The position numbers and the translations under genes are program-made. The notes beneath the pieces were generated by a model that made no database searches, had not been told where the DNA came from, and was given only the letters and a program-made list of their open reading frames with translations. DNA of 64,000 bases from Pseudomonadota bacterium (GTDB taxonomy: Bacteria > Pseudomonadota > Gammaproteobacteria > Burkholderiales > Burkholderiaceae_C), in the NCBI GenBank assembly GCA_029780695.1, contig JAKOYD010000043.1, forward strand, positions 1 through 64,000, given 5' to 3'. Positions 8,556 through 17,666 of this stretch are shown one piece after another (the first letter of the stretch is position 1; each line of letters begins with the position of its first letter).

Positions 8556-9842
8556 ATGCATCCCAAAGCCTTGCTCGATGCCGCGACCGAACTGGTGCGG
8601 CGTGTCCTGTTGCTCGACCATCCGGCCGACGCCGTGGTGTCGCGCTTTTTTCGCGAACACCGCGCGCTGGGCCCGCGCGAGCGCGCCACGCTGGCCGAGA
8701 CGGCGTATGCCGTGCTGCGCCGCAAGCCGATGTACGAGCATCTGGCGCGGTCGGGCAGCGGCTCGCGCGAGCGGCGGCTGGCGATCTTGGGCTTTCACGG
8801 TTCGCGCGACTTCCTGAAGGCGGCGCTGACCGGCCCCGAGCAGGCGTGGCTCGACGCGTGCGACGGCATCGACCGCGCCGCGCTGGCGCCCGAATACCGC
8901 CACAACCTGCCCGGCTGGCTGGTGGCGCCGCTGCGCGCGCAGGTGGGCGAGGGCTTCGACGCGCTGGCCGATGCGTTGCAGGACACCGCGCCGCTCGACC
9001 TGCGCGTCAACACATTGAAGGAAAAACGGGCGCAGGCGCAGGCTGCGCTTGAGCAGAGTGCTATTCAATCGATAGAAACGCCGTATTCGCCGTGGGGCCT
9101 GCGCATTGCCGGCAAGCCGGCGCTGCATAAGCTGGACGTGTTCACGCGCGGCGCCGTCGAGGTGCAGGACGAAGGCTCGCAACTGCTGGCCTTGCTGCTG
9201 GACGCGCGGCGCGGCGAGATGGTGACCGACTTCTGCGCCGGCGCGGGTGGCAAGACGCTGGCCATTGGCGCCACCATGCGCGGCACGGGGCGGTTGTACG
9301 CGTTCGACGTGTCGGCCCACCGGCTAGACAAGCTGGCGCCGCGCCTGGCGCGCAGCGGCCTGTCCAACGTGCACCCGGTGGCCATTGCCCACGAGCGCGA
9401 TGAGCGCATCAAGCGCCTGGCCGGCAAGATGGACCGCGTGCTGGTCGATGCGCCCTGTTCGGGCCTGGGCACGCTGCGCCGCAACCCCGACCTGAAATGG
9501 CGCCAGTCCGAAGCGGGCGTGCAGGAGCTGGTGGCCAAGCAGAACGCCATCCTGGACAGCGCGGCGCGGCTGCTCAAGCCGGGTGGCCGGCTGGTGTACG
9601 CCACCTGCAGCGTGCTGCGTGCCGAAAACGAGGACGTGGCGGCCAGCTTCGGCGCCCGCCACGCTGATTTCACGCCGCTGGTCGTGACGGACTTGTTGGC
9701 CGATCTGAAGGTGCCGTCGACCGCCGACTTGTGCGCGCCCGCGCAGGCCGCCGACGGCGTGGCCGCCGGCCAGTACCTGCGCCTGTGGCCGCACCGGCAC
9801 GGCACCGACGGCTTTTTTGCCGCGGTGTGGCAGCGGGTCTGA
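8556..9842 (+). CDS. RsmB/NOP-family SAM-dependent rRNA cytosine-C5 methyltransferase
   Basis: A 428-residue class I methyltransferase. Residues about 1-130 resemble the N-terminal NusB-like/accessory helices (LLDHPADAVVSRFFREH). The catalytic half has VTDFCAGAGGKTLAIG (SAM-binding motif I), VLVDAPCSGLGTLRRNPD with one catalytic Cys and YATCSVLRAEN with the second Cys, which is diagnostic of m5C RNA methyltransferases. The conserved RsmB N-terminus is only partly present, so it may modify another rRNA position. Codons near 9057-9077 (SAIQSIET) derive from a dispersed GCTATT...ATAG repeat. Confidence 0.88.
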   Translation: MHPKALLDAATELVRRVLLLDHPADAVVSRFFREHRALGPRERATLAETAYAVLRRKPMYEHLARSGSGSRERRLAILGFHGSRDFLKAALTGPEQAWLDACDGIDRAALAPEYRHNLPGWLVAPLRAQVGEGFDALADALQDTAPLDLRVNTLKEKRAQAQAALEQSAIQSIETPYSPWGLRIAGKPALHKLDVFTRGAVEVQDEGSQLLALLLDARRGEMVTDFCAGAGGKTLAIGATMRGTGRLYAFDVSAHRLDKLAPRLARSGLSNVHPVAIAHERDERIKRLAGKMDRVLVDAPCSGLGTLRRNPDLKWRQSEAGVQELVAKQNAILDSAARLLKPGGRLVYATCSVLRAENEDVAASFGARHADFTPLVVTDLLADLKVPSTADLCAPAQAADGVAAGQYLRLWPHRHGTDGFFAAVWQRV

Positions 9843-10046
9843 AAGGTGGCCTTTGCGCCACAAACAGGGCGCGCATGCACGCCGATCCGCGGCTACCTCG
9901 TGTTTCATTGACCTGTCGGCCGCACCATCCGTAGGTGCGTTCCTACAATGGGGGTTGACGAACGTTTGTGTACAGGGGTGGCTTCAAAGCCTGCTGCGTT
10001 GGTCGCTGCGCGCTGCCCCTGTTTGTTTGCCTGAAAGACACTGTCC

Positions 10047-11261
10047 TTGAACGCCTCGCTGCTTGATTCCTCGCTGTTCCAAACTGCCCTGAACTGGCTG
10101 GCCCACGGTGTGCTGGGCCTGGCCGGGTGGCAGGTGTTGCTGATCGGGCTGGTGCTGACGCACATCACCATCGTCAGCGTCACCTTGTATCTGCACCGGC
10201 ATTCGGCGCACCGCGCGCTCGATTTGCATCCGGTGGTGCAGCACTTCTTCCGATTCTGGCTGTGGATGACCACCGGCATGACCACCAAGGCGTGGACGGC
10301 CATCCACCGCAAGCACCACGCCAAGTGCGAGCGCGCCGAAGACCCGCACAGCCCGCAGATTTACGGCCTGCGCAAGGTGCTGTGGCAGGGCGCCGAGCTG
10401 TACCGCGCCGAAGCCAACAACGAAGACACGCTGCGCCGCTACGGCCACGGCACGCCCGACGACTGGGTCGAGCGCCACGTCTACAGCCGCTGGTCTGTGC
10501 TGGGCGTGAGCCTGATGCTGGTCATCGACCTGGTGCTGTTCGGCGCGCTGGGCGCCGCGCTGTGGGCCATGCAGATGGCGTGGATTCCGTTCTGGGCGGC
10601 CGGCGTGATCAACGGCGTGGGCCACTACTGGGGCTACCGCAACTTCGAGGCGCAGGACGCGTCCACCAACGTGTCGCCCTGGGGCATCCTCATTGGTGGC
10701 GAAGAACTGCACAACAACCACCATACTTACCCCACGTCGGCCAAGTTCTCGGTCAAGCCGTATGAGTTCGACGTGGGCTGGGTCTACATCACGCTGCTGG
10801 GCAAGCTGGGCCTGGCGTCACCCAAAAAGACGCCGCCGCGCCTGGCCTACGGCGCGGTGCGCCCGGTGGCCGACGACCAGACGCTGGAAGCGCTCATCGC
10901 CCACCGCTACGAAGTCATGGCCAGCTACGCGCGCCACATGCGCGCCGTGTTTCGCCAGCAGACCGAAAGCGCCGGCGCCGCCAACGGCACGCTGCGGTCG
11001 GCGCGCCGCTGGCTGCACCGCGATGCCGACAAGGTGCCCGCCGCCGCCGTGCCGCAACTGGCCGAGGCGCGCGCCGCCTACCCGGTGCTGGACAAGATGG
11101 TCACCATGCGCGAAGAACTGCGCCAGCTGTGGCTGAACACCGGCCGCACGCGCGAGCAGTTGGTGGCCGACCTGCAGGCCTGGTGCAAGCGCGCAGAAGA
11201 CAGCGGCATCGCCGCGCTGCGTGATTTTTCTCTGAAGCTGCGCGCGGTGCAGGTGGCCTGA
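10047..11261 (+). CDS. membrane acyl-CoA (delta-9) desaturase
   Basis: A 404-residue membrane di-iron desaturase that introduces a double bond into saturated acyl chains. The three His boxes are present: HRHSAHRA (about residues 49-56), HRKHH (about 87-91) and HNNHH (about 225-229), with paired transmembrane segments around residues 20-45 and 150-200. The C-terminal 120 residues form a helical soluble extension typical of the proteobacterial members. The reading frame begins at a TTG at 10047 with only a weak upstream GAAAGA. No ATG exists before the first His box, so a TTG start is the best choice. A clear terminator follows. Confidence 0.9.
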   Translation: MNASLLDSSLFQTALNWLAHGVLGLAGWQVLLIGLVLTHITIVSVTLYLHRHSAHRALDLHPVVQHFFRFWLWMTTGMTTKAWTAIHRKHHAKCERAEDPHSPQIYGLRKVLWQGAELYRAEANNEDTLRRYGHGTPDDWVERHVYSRWSVLGVSLMLVIDLVLFGALGAALWAMQMAWIPFWAAGVINGVGHYWGYRNFEAQDASTNVSPWGILIGGEELHNNHHTYPTSAKFSVKPYEFDVGWVYITLLGKLGLASPKKTPPRLAYGAVRPVADDQTLEALIAHRYEVMASYARHMRAVFRQQTESAGAANGTLRSARRWLHRDADKVPAAAVPQLAEARAAYPVLDKMVTMREELRQLWLNTGRTREQLVADLQAWCKRAEDSGIAALRDFSLKLRAVQVA

Positions 11262-11285
11262 GCTTTTTCGCACCTTCGCCCCACA

Positions 11286-11309
11286 GCCCGGCCGCGTGCC
11301 GGGCTTTTT
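11286..11309 (+). terminator. intrinsic terminator after the desaturase
   Basis: GCCCGGC and GCCGGGC arms (11286-11292 and 11298-11304) with a 5-nt loop are followed by TTTTT. It lies 25 bp past the desaturase stop and before the FAD oxidase gene. Confidence 0.85.
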
Positions 11310-11343
11310 CATGGCGCGCCGTGGCGTATGAAAGAATGGCCGC

Positions 11344-12498
11344 ATGCAAGCGTGTGACGTGCTCATCATCGGCGCCGGCATCGCGGGCGCATCGCTGGCG
11401 TGGCGGCTGGCGCAAGGCGGGCGCCGCGTGGTGTGGCTGGAGCGCGAGGCGCAACCCGGCATGCACAGCACGGGCCGGTCGGCCGCCATGTTCATGGAAA
11501 GCTACGGCCCGCCCGGCGTGCGCGCCCTCACGCGCGCTGGGCGCGACTTCTACCTTAACCCGCCGCCCGGCTTTGCCGACGTACCGCTGATGACGCCGCG
11601 CCGCGCGCTGTTCGTGGCCACGGCCGAGCAGCACGCCGCGCTGGTCGACATGGCGCGCACGCTGCAGGCCAGCGGCACGCGCCTGACGCTATTGAATGAG
11701 GAGCAAATGATCCGCATGGCGCCAGCGCTCAGGCCCGGTCTGTTTGCCGAGGCGCTGCTCGACGACAGCGGCTTCGACATGAACGTCGACGCGCTGCTGC
11801 AGGGCTTTGTGCGCGGCGCGCGGCAGGGTGGCGCGCCGCTGATGACGGGCGCCGAAGCCGTGTCGGCCGCGCGGCACAACGGGGGCTGGCGCGTCATGCT
11901 GTCCAGCGGCAACGTGGTGCAGGCCGCCGTGGTCGTCAACGCCGCCGGCGCCTGGGCCGACGCGGTGGGCGCGCTGTTTGGCGCGCGGCCGATCGGTCTG
12001 GAGCCGCGCCGCCGCAGCGCCTTCACCTTTCGTCCGCCTGCGGACGTGGACTGGGCCGCCACGGCGATGGTGTGCGACGTCGATGAGCAGTGGTACTTCA
12101 AGCCCGACGCCGGCCAGATGCTCGGATCACCCGCCAACGCCGATCCGGTGCCGCCGCACGACGTGCAGCCGGAGGAATTCGACATCGCCCTGGGCATCCA
12201 CCGCATCCAGGAAGCGACGACCTTCAGCATTGCGCGCCCGACGGCCACCTGGGCGGGCCTGCGCAGCTTCGTGCCCGACGGCGAAATCGTGATCGGCTTC
12301 GACCCGGTGCAGCCCGGCTTGTTCTGGCTGGCCGCGCAGGGCGGCTACGGCATCCAGAGCGCGGCCGGCGCCAGCCTGCTGGCCGCCAGCCTCATCGACG
12401 GCGCACCGCTGCCGGACGAACTGGCGCGGCATGGGGTCGATGCGGCCGTGGTGGCGCCCGCGCGTCTGTGCTCATCTGCCGCTGCCGGCGCAGCATGA
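11344..12498 (+). CDS. FAD-dependent D-amino-acid-oxidase-family oxidoreductase
   Basis: A 384-residue DAO-family flavoenzyme. The N-terminal Rossmann dinucleotide motif is VLIIGAGIAGASLAWRLA, followed by the acidic ribose-binding residue in VWLERE. The STGRSAAMF segment matches the FAD-contacting region of glycine-oxidase-like enzymes, and the C-terminal WLAAQGGYGIQSA motif closes the FAD site. It oxidises a C-N or C-O bond in an amino or hydroxy acid, and the substrate cannot be told. No quinone- or thiazole-linked partner sits nearby. Codons near 11690-11707 overlap a dispersed GCTATTGAAT repeat. Confidence 0.85.
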   Translation: MQACDVLIIGAGIAGASLAWRLAQGGRRVVWLEREAQPGMHSTGRSAAMFMESYGPPGVRALTRAGRDFYLNPPPGFADVPLMTPRRALFVATAEQHAALVDMARTLQASGTRLTLLNEEQMIRMAPALRPGLFAEALLDDSGFDMNVDALLQGFVRGARQGGAPLMTGAEAVSAARHNGGWRVMLSSGNVVQAAVVVNAAGAWADAVGALFGARPIGLEPRRRSAFTFRPPADVDWAATAMVCDVDEQWYFKPDAGQMLGSPANADPVPPHDVQPEEFDIALGIHRIQEATTFSIARPTATWAGLRSFVPDGEIVIGFDPVQPGLFWLAAQGGYGIQSAAGASLLAASLIDGAPLPDELARHGVDAAVVAPARLCSSAAAGAA

Positions 12499-12604
12499 AC
12501 AATCAATCCAGTGTGCCCGCGCGGCACACGTATGCTCTATAAATTATAGCAAACTATCGTTGCGCAATCAGCGGTGGGCGCTTTTTTATGCGCAAGCGGC
12601 TTGG

Positions 12605-13237
12605 CTAAACCCCGGCCAGCCGCCGCAACCCGTTCAAATCGACCAGATTCAACACGCGCCCCGATCCGCTGATTAGGCTGCGTTCGCGCAGGTGGCGCAG
12701 CACGCGCGACAGGGTTTCGGGCGCGATGCCCAGTTGCGCGGCGATCATGCGCTTGCGCTGGCGCAGCATCACGGCCAGCGCGCCGGGTTCGTCCTGCGCG
12801 GGTTCGGCGTGGCGCAGCAGCCATTCGGCGCAGCGGGCTTCGGCGTCCTTGGCCAGGCGGCTGACGGCCAGCTCGGCCTGCTGGCGGTGGGCCTGCGCCA
12901 TGTCGCGCAGCAGGTCCAGCGCCGGGGCCGGCAGCGTGCCCAAGCTGGCGGCAAACACCTTTTGCGGCACGCGGCGCACCTGCACCGGCGTGTCGGCAAT
13001 GGCATCGACCACCGGCGCGCGGCCCAGCACGGCGCAACTGGCGTTCAGCCAGGCCGGGCCTTCGATCACGCCCATCTGGTGCGCCAACGCGCCGTTTTCG
13101 ACCACGCCCAGCGCCACGCGGCCGCTGTCGATGTGCAGCACTTGGTCAACGGCCTGCGCGCGCTGCTGCAGCTGGGTGCCAGCGGCCAGCGTGCATGCGT
13201 CCTCGGGCCAGTCGAAGGCATGGGGGTCGGTGAGCAT
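12605..13237 (-). CDS. Crp/Fnr-family transcriptional regulator
   Basis: A 210-residue regulator with an N-terminal cyclic-nucleotide-binding-like beta roll, a long dimer helix (LPAPALDLLRDMAQAHRQQ) and a C-terminal winged helix (KRMIAAQLGIAPETLSRVL). The N-terminal Cys cluster of oxygen-sensing FNR is missing (only two Cys before the dimer helix), so it is not an iron-sulfur FNR. The ligand is unknown. I chose the ATG at 13237. The frame opens at 13285, but that extension is weak. It is transcribed away from the FAD oxidase gene's 3' end (convergent). Confidence 0.85.
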   Translation of the reverse strand: MLTDPHAFDWPEDACTLAAGTQLQQRAQAVDQVLHIDSGRVALGVVENGALAHQMGVIEGPAWLNASCAVLGRAPVVDAIADTPVQVRRVPQKVFAASLGTLPAPALDLLRDMAQAHRQQAELAVSRLAKDAEARCAEWLLRHAEPAQDEPGALAVMLRQRKRMIAAQLGIAPETLSRVLRHLRERSLISGSGRVLNLVDLNGLRRLAGV

Positions 13238-13321
13238 CGGGGCACTGTGCCGCGCCAAGGCCCGCGCGGCATTGATGCACATCAACGGAACAGGCGGTCG
13301 CCCGCCCAGCGGCGGCGGCGC

Positions 13322-14653
13322 CTACAGCACCAGCAGGGCGCGAAAGTCGTTGACGTTGGTGTGCGTCGGCCCGGTCACCACCAGATCGCCCAGCGCGCCG
13401 AAAAAACCGTGCGCATCGTGCCGTGCCACGTGGTCGGCCAGGCCGATGCCGGCCGCCGCGGCGCGTGCCAGCGTGTCGGGTGCCACCAGCGCGCCGGCGT
13501 TGTCTTCGGCGCCGTCGATGCCATCGGTGTCGGCCGCCAGGCCCCACACGCCGGGCTGCGCCTGCAGCGCCTGCGCCAGGCCCAGGCAGAACTCGCCGGC
13601 GCGCCCGCCGCGGCCAGGCGCGGTGCCTGCGGGCAGGCGACCCAGCGTCACCGTGGTTTCGCCGCCGCTCAGGATCACGCACGGCGCCGTGAACGCGCCG
13701 CGGCGCTGCGCCACCGCCCGCGCCAGCGCGCCGTGCATGCCGCCGATGTCGCGCGATTCACCTTCGATCTCGTCGCTGAGCACGTGTGCCGCCAGCCCGG
13801 CGGCGCGCACGGCGTCGGCGGCGGCCTGCAGCGACTGGGCGGGGGTGGCGATCAGTTGAACCGTCTGGCGCGCAAACACCGGGTCGCCGGGCTTAGGCGT
13901 TTCCAGCGTGCCGTTTTCCAGCGCGGCGATCACCGAGGGGGGCAGCGCGATGCCGTGGCGCCGCGCAATCGACAGCGCCTCATCGCAGGTGCCGGCGTCC
14001 GGCACCGTGGGGCCGCTGGCGATCACCGACAGGTCATCGCCCGGCACGTCGCTGATGGCCAGCGTCAGCACGCGCGCCGGCCCGCAGGCGGCCGCCAGGC
14101 GCCCCCCCTTGATGCGCGACAGGTGCTTGCGCAGCGTGTTCATCTCGTGAATGCTGGCGCCGCTGGCCAGCAGTTCGCGGTTGATGCGCTGCTTGTCCGC
14201 CAGCGTCAGGCCCTCGGCCGGCAGCGTCAGCAGCGCCGAGCCGCCGCCCGAAATCAGGCAGATCACCAGGTCGTCCGCCGTCAGCCCCTCGGTCAGTGCC
14301 AGCAGCCGCCGCGCAGCGCCTTCGCCCGCGGCATCGGGCACGGGGTGCGCCGCCTCCACGACCTCGACGCGCGCCGCCACGCCCGGCGGGCGCGGCGGCG
14401 TGTGGCCATAACGCGTGACCACCAGGCCGCCCAGCGGCGCGCCGGCTGGCCACGCGGCTTCGAGCGCATGGGCCATGGCCCCGGCTGCCTTGCCCGCGCC
14501 CAGCACCACGGTGCGGCCCGCGGGCGGCGCCGGCACGAACCGGGCCAACACCGCGCTGGGCTGCGCGCGCGCCACGGCGACACCAAACAGATGCTGCAAA
14601 AACGCGCGCGGCTGGGCGGCGGGGTCGGGCAGGGGGCGATCAGCCAAGGTCAT
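13322..14653 (-). CDS. glycerate 2-kinase (DUF4147/MOFRL family; often labelled TtuD hydroxypyruvate reductase)
   Basis: A 443-residue protein. The N-terminal DUF4147 domain has VVLGAGKAAGAMAHALE, LISGGGSALLTLP and KQRINRELLASGASIHEMN; the C-terminal MOFRL domain has LSGGETTVTL and the GLAADTDGIDG segment. Members phosphorylate D-glycerate at C2 and feed it into lower glycolysis, and the old name hydroxypyruvate reductase is misleading. The start at the ATG 14653 follows a clear protein-like boundary. The tRNA-Thr terminator lies just upstream, so it probably has its own promoter or relies on readthrough. Confidence 0.9.
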   Translation of the reverse strand: MTLADRPLPDPAAQPRAFLQHLFGVAVARAQPSAVLARFVPAPPAGRTVVLGAGKAAGAMAHALEAAWPAGAPLGGLVVTRYGHTPPRPPGVAARVEVVEAAHPVPDAAGEGAARRLLALTEGLTADDLVICLISGGGSALLTLPAEGLTLADKQRINRELLASGASIHEMNTLRKHLSRIKGGRLAAACGPARVLTLAISDVPGDDLSVIASGPTVPDAGTCDEALSIARRHGIALPPSVIAALENGTLETPKPGDPVFARQTVQLIATPAQSLQAAADAVRAAGLAAHVLSDEIEGESRDIGGMHGALARAVAQRRGAFTAPCVILSGGETTVTLGRLPAGTAPGRGGRAGEFCLGLAQALQAQPGVWGLAADTDGIDGAEDNAGALVAPDTLARAAAAGIGLADHVARHDAHGFFGALGDLVVTGPTHTNVNDFRALLVL

Positions 14654-14673
14654 GGACGCCACTTTACGCAAAG

Positions 14674-14710
14674 AAAAAAGGCCACACGCTTGAAAAAGCA
14701 TGTGGCCTTT
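14674..14710 (-). terminator. terminator of tRNA-Thr
   Basis: On the minus strand, AAAGGCCACATGCTT pairs with AAGCGTGTGGCCTTT (one mismatch) and is followed by a T run. It starts 5 bp past the CCA end of the tRNA. Confidence 0.85.
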
Positions 14711-14714
14711 GGAG

Positions 14715-14790
14715 TGGTGCCGGCTGCCGGAATCGAACTGGCGACCTACGCGTTACGAGTGCGTTGCTCTACCAACTGAGCTAAGCCGGC
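14715..14790 (-). tRNA. tRNA-Thr (anticodon CGT)
   Basis: A 76-nt cloverleaf with encoded CCA end. The acceptor arms GCCGGCT/AGCCGGC pair perfectly. The D-arm is GCTC...GAGC and the T-loop is GTTCGATTC. The anticodon loop CTCGTAA gives CGT (reads ACG, Thr). The base of the anticodon stem next to the loop is an A-C mismatch if the stem is ACGCA/CGCGT. Confidence 0.95.
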
Positions 14791-14926
14791 GAAATCGTAA
14801 TCCAGCATTATAGCGTTGGTCTGCCGCCGTGCAGCCTGAATGAACGCGCCTGGCGCTGAGCGGGCGGCCCGGGCCAAAGCGATCTAGACTGGCTGGTCCG
14901 AGACCCGCCACAGGAGCGCTACACCC

Positions 14927-15838
14927 ATGCTGAAGTCCCACCACATCCTGGATACGCAAGCGTTGCTGCACATGACGGCCACGCCGACGGCACCGTCGCG
15001 CCGCGCCGCGCTCAAGCTGGGCCTGGGCGCCGGCTATGCCGCGGCGGCGCTGCCCATCATGGCGCAAACGGCCATCAAGACGCCGGCCGACGGCCTGACG
15101 GCGGGCGAAGTGTCGATCGACGTGGGCGGCTTCAAGATGCCCGCGTATCGCGCGCAACCCGCGGGCAAGACAGGCTTGCCGGTGGTGCTGGTGCTGTCCG
15201 AAATCTTCGGCGTGCACGAATACATCGCCGACACGGCGCGCCGCCTGGCCAGTGCCGGCTACCTGGCCATCGCGCCCGAGCTGTTCGTGCGCCAGGGCGA
15301 CGCCCAAAGCTACGGCGAAGTCGGCAAGCTGATGAGCGAAGTGATCGCCAAGGTGCCCGACGCCCAGGTGATGGGCGACCTGGACGCCGCCGTGGCCTGG
15401 GCCGCGGCCAACGGCGGCAACACCGACCAGCTGGGCGTCACCGGCTTTTGCTGGGGCGGCCGGCAGGTGTGGCTGTATGCGGCGCACAACCCCAAGGTCA
15501 AGGCCGGCGTGGCGTGGTACGGCCGCCTGGTGGGCGACGGCACGCCGCTGACGCCCCGGCACCCGGTCGATCTGGCGGCGCAGCTGAAAGGCCCTGTGCT
15601 GGGCCTGTACGGCGGCGCGGACACGGGCATTCCGCTGCTAACCGTGGACAAGATGAAGGCGGCGCTGGCCGAAGCGGGCGGGCAGGGCCATGCCGCCGCC
15701 AAAGCGTCCCAATTCGTGGTGTACCCGGACGCGCCGCACGCCTTTCATGCCGACTACCGACCCAGCTACCGCAAGCAAGCGGCAGACGACGGCTGGCAGC
15801 GCGCCTTGGCCTGGTTCAGGCAACACGGCGTGGGCTGA
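14927..15838 (+). CDS. Tat-exported dienelactone hydrolase family protein
   Basis: A 303-residue alpha/beta hydrolase. A twin-arginine type leader is seen (SRRAALKLGLGAGYAAAALP, about residues 24-43). The catalytic triad of dienelactone hydrolases is recognisable: Cys in GFCWGG, Asp in YGGADTGIP and His in DAPHAFHADY. The family opens dienelactones or related esters; the export signal suggests a periplasmic role rather than chloroaromatic breakdown, and no catechol genes are nearby. A GGAG Shine-Dalgarno supports 14927. An internal ATG at 14972 would give a shorter n-region before the RR. A strong terminator follows. Confidence 0.88.
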   Translation: MLKSHHILDTQALLHMTATPTAPSRRAALKLGLGAGYAAAALPIMAQTAIKTPADGLTAGEVSIDVGGFKMPAYRAQPAGKTGLPVVLVLSEIFGVHEYIADTARRLASAGYLAIAPELFVRQGDAQSYGEVGKLMSEVIAKVPDAQVMGDLDAAVAWAAANGGNTDQLGVTGFCWGGRQVWLYAAHNPKVKAGVAWYGRLVGDGTPLTPRHPVDLAAQLKGPVLGLYGGADTGIPLLTVDKMKAALAEAGGQGHAAAKASQFVVYPDAPHAFHADYRPSYRKQAADDGWQRALAWFRQHGVG

Positions 15839-15860
15839 CCGGCCTGCCGCACATCGCGCC

Positions 15861-15883
15861 GCCGCCCCGGGGCGGCTTTTTTT
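15861..15883 (+). terminator. intrinsic terminator after dienelactone hydrolase
   Basis: A perfect palindrome, GCCGCCCC directly followed by GGGGCGGC (15861-15876), and then seven T. Confidence 0.85.
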
Positions 15884-16224
15884 CCATGCGACCGCAACGG
15901 CACGGGGTGGCCCGCGAGCGCGCGTCCAAAGATGCCTACCAAATGCCCCATCGGCGCCGGGGCGGGGGCATCCAATGTCGCCTATGTGCGACGAATAACG
16001 CACTACTTGTTGCGGCTATTCGTATCCTATAGTTCCAAATGCTCGTAGCATGTCGACGCAAGTGTTTACGCCACGGGGTACCGGTGCGTAACGTCGCCGT
16101 GACGGGGGCCACCGTGGTTCACCGATGCAGCGCGGGCTTGCCCCGACAGGCGCGGAGACCGCTGGGCAGGCGCGCCGCCCATCATCTCAACACACTGACT
16201 ATATTTTTTTGAGGGGGGTTTGGA
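15884..16224. other. intergenic region with promoter-like DNA, no gene seen
   Basis: I find no convincing coding frame here. There is an inverted repeat with 7-bp arms ACGAATA/TATTCGT (15991-15997 and 16017-16023), a TATAGT-like hexamer near 16029, and a purine-rich GAGGGGGG run ending about 8 bp before the next ATG that can serve as ribosome binding site. It probably holds the promoter of the IPTL-CTERM gene. Confidence 0.4.
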
Positions 16225-17610
16225 ATGGCGATATTGGTATCGAACCAGCAGCGCGCTGTCATCACGGCGCTGGTCAACGCCATGGTGTGGGCGCCCCTGG
16301 CGGCCATGGCGGCACCCCCCGATCCGCCCAATGCGTTCAACGTGGGGCAGTTCAACAATCTCGACATTGCAGGCACGCAGAACATATTTTCTGCGGGCCG
16401 GACCCAGCCATGGGGACCCAACTGTCAAATTACAGCCAAGGACCAGAATGCTTTGGCTGCCGGCACGCTGCCGACCGAGATTGCCGTGCCCTCCAATGCG
16501 GTCTGGGTGAGCTTTGAAACGGTGGCGGAGTCGCAGCCTATTGGCAGCGTCAATTTCAAGGTGGATTCCAATTACTACTCGGGCGATGGCTGGTCTGCGG
16601 AGGGTGCGGACTCTACCACCATTTTTGGCCCTTACCGGACGTACGCCCCCGACAACACCGGCGCATGGAAGCTGCAAATGGTCAACATGGATGTCGACGT
16701 GTCGGGAATCAAGGCGCCTGGCACCATGTTTTTGACAGGCGTTTTTCGCGACTCCACTGCCGCTACCTCGCAGACGAATACAAACATTCGTAATTATTAT
16801 CCCGCAGGTTGGACGGCAGGGACTATTTACAAAAATCTTCAAGCTCCCGCTTTTGGTTGGGATATTCAGAAAATATTCGCCGAAACCAACAAGCCCACGT
16901 ATGAAGATTTGATGCTGAACCAGAGCTACTGGATCGGCGACGGGCGCGATAAATTTGAAGTGATGGATGGAGTGATCTACAGGTCTGAGAGCAATTTCTA
17001 TTCGCTGGGCACGGCAACCCGGGGGAATGTGCAGTATTTCAAGATTCCGCAAGGTGCCACACGCCTGTATCTCGGTTTCTCGGATGCCAACGGGTTTTAT
17101 GGGGTGCCGGGGTGCTATTGGGACAACCCCGGTGCCCTGAAGGTATCGGGCACCTTCTGGGGGCCCAAGCCCCCCACCGTGACGGTGGCGTGCAACCCGG
17201 CGGCCTTGGTCGATTCCGCCGGCAGTTCGGCAATCTGCACGGTTACCTCAGACCAGGCTGCCCCCGCAGGTGGTTTGCCCATTACCCTGACCCCACCGGC
17301 CACCAACCCGCGCTACACCACCACCTGCACCTCGCCATTGACGATTGAAGCAGGCAAGACCTCCGCGCAATGCACCATCACCGCCACCGCCAACACCGTG
17401 GTGGGCGATGGCGACGTGACCGCCACGCTGGCACTGGTAGCCGGCAACGGCTACGCACTGGGCACGCCCGCCAGCGCCGACGTCGTCGTGCGTGACGACG
17501 ACAAGCCCGCAGCCGCCCCCACCGCGGTGCCCACGCTCAATGAGTGGGCGCTGATGTTGCTGGGCTTGGGCGTTGCGGGCTTCGCGGCGCGGCGGGTGCG
17601 GCGCGCGTGA
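16225..17610 (+). CDS. secreted IPTL-CTERM protein with one four-Cys beta module
   Basis: A 461-residue surface protein. A signal-peptide-like N-terminus (about residues 11-30) is followed by an Asn/Tyr/Gly-rich beta domain (about 35-312) of unknown function. Then comes a module at about 317-426 with Cys323, 338, 368 and 383, ending in an Asp run (VRDDD) like a Calx-beta or cadherin-like repeat. The IPTL sorting signal follows (VPTLNEWALMLLGLG at 435-449, then AARRVRR). The same module occurs twice in the next gene, 56 bp downstream. The body contains a GCYW near residues 296-299. Base composition is lower in GC than the neighbours, which may reflect surface-protein turnover or transfer. Confidence 0.8.
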   Translation: MAILVSNQQRAVITALVNAMVWAPLAAMAAPPDPPNAFNVGQFNNLDIAGTQNIFSAGRTQPWGPNCQITAKDQNALAAGTLPTEIAVPSNAVWVSFETVAESQPIGSVNFKVDSNYYSGDGWSAEGADSTTIFGPYRTYAPDNTGAWKLQMVNMDVDVSGIKAPGTMFLTGVFRDSTAATSQTNTNIRNYYPAGWTAGTIYKNLQAPAFGWDIQKIFAETNKPTYEDLMLNQSYWIGDGRDKFEVMDGVIYRSESNFYSLGTATRGNVQYFKIPQGATRLYLGFSDANGFYGVPGCYWDNPGALKVSGTFWGPKPPTVTVACNPAALVDSAGSSAICTVTSDQAAPAGGLPITLTPPATNPRYTTTCTSPLTIEAGKTSAQCTITATANTVVGDGDVTATLALVAGNGYALGTPASADVVVRDDDKPAAAPTAVPTLNEWALMLLGLGVAGFAARRVRRA

Positions 17611-17666
17611 ATGCGGACGGGGAGGCGGATCGATTCAGTCGCCACCGATTTTACGAGCACATTTCA

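Noticed and set aside
12605-13237. Oxygen-sensing FNR protein
   Set aside because: The N-terminal cysteine cluster needed for the [4Fe-4S] sensor is missing.
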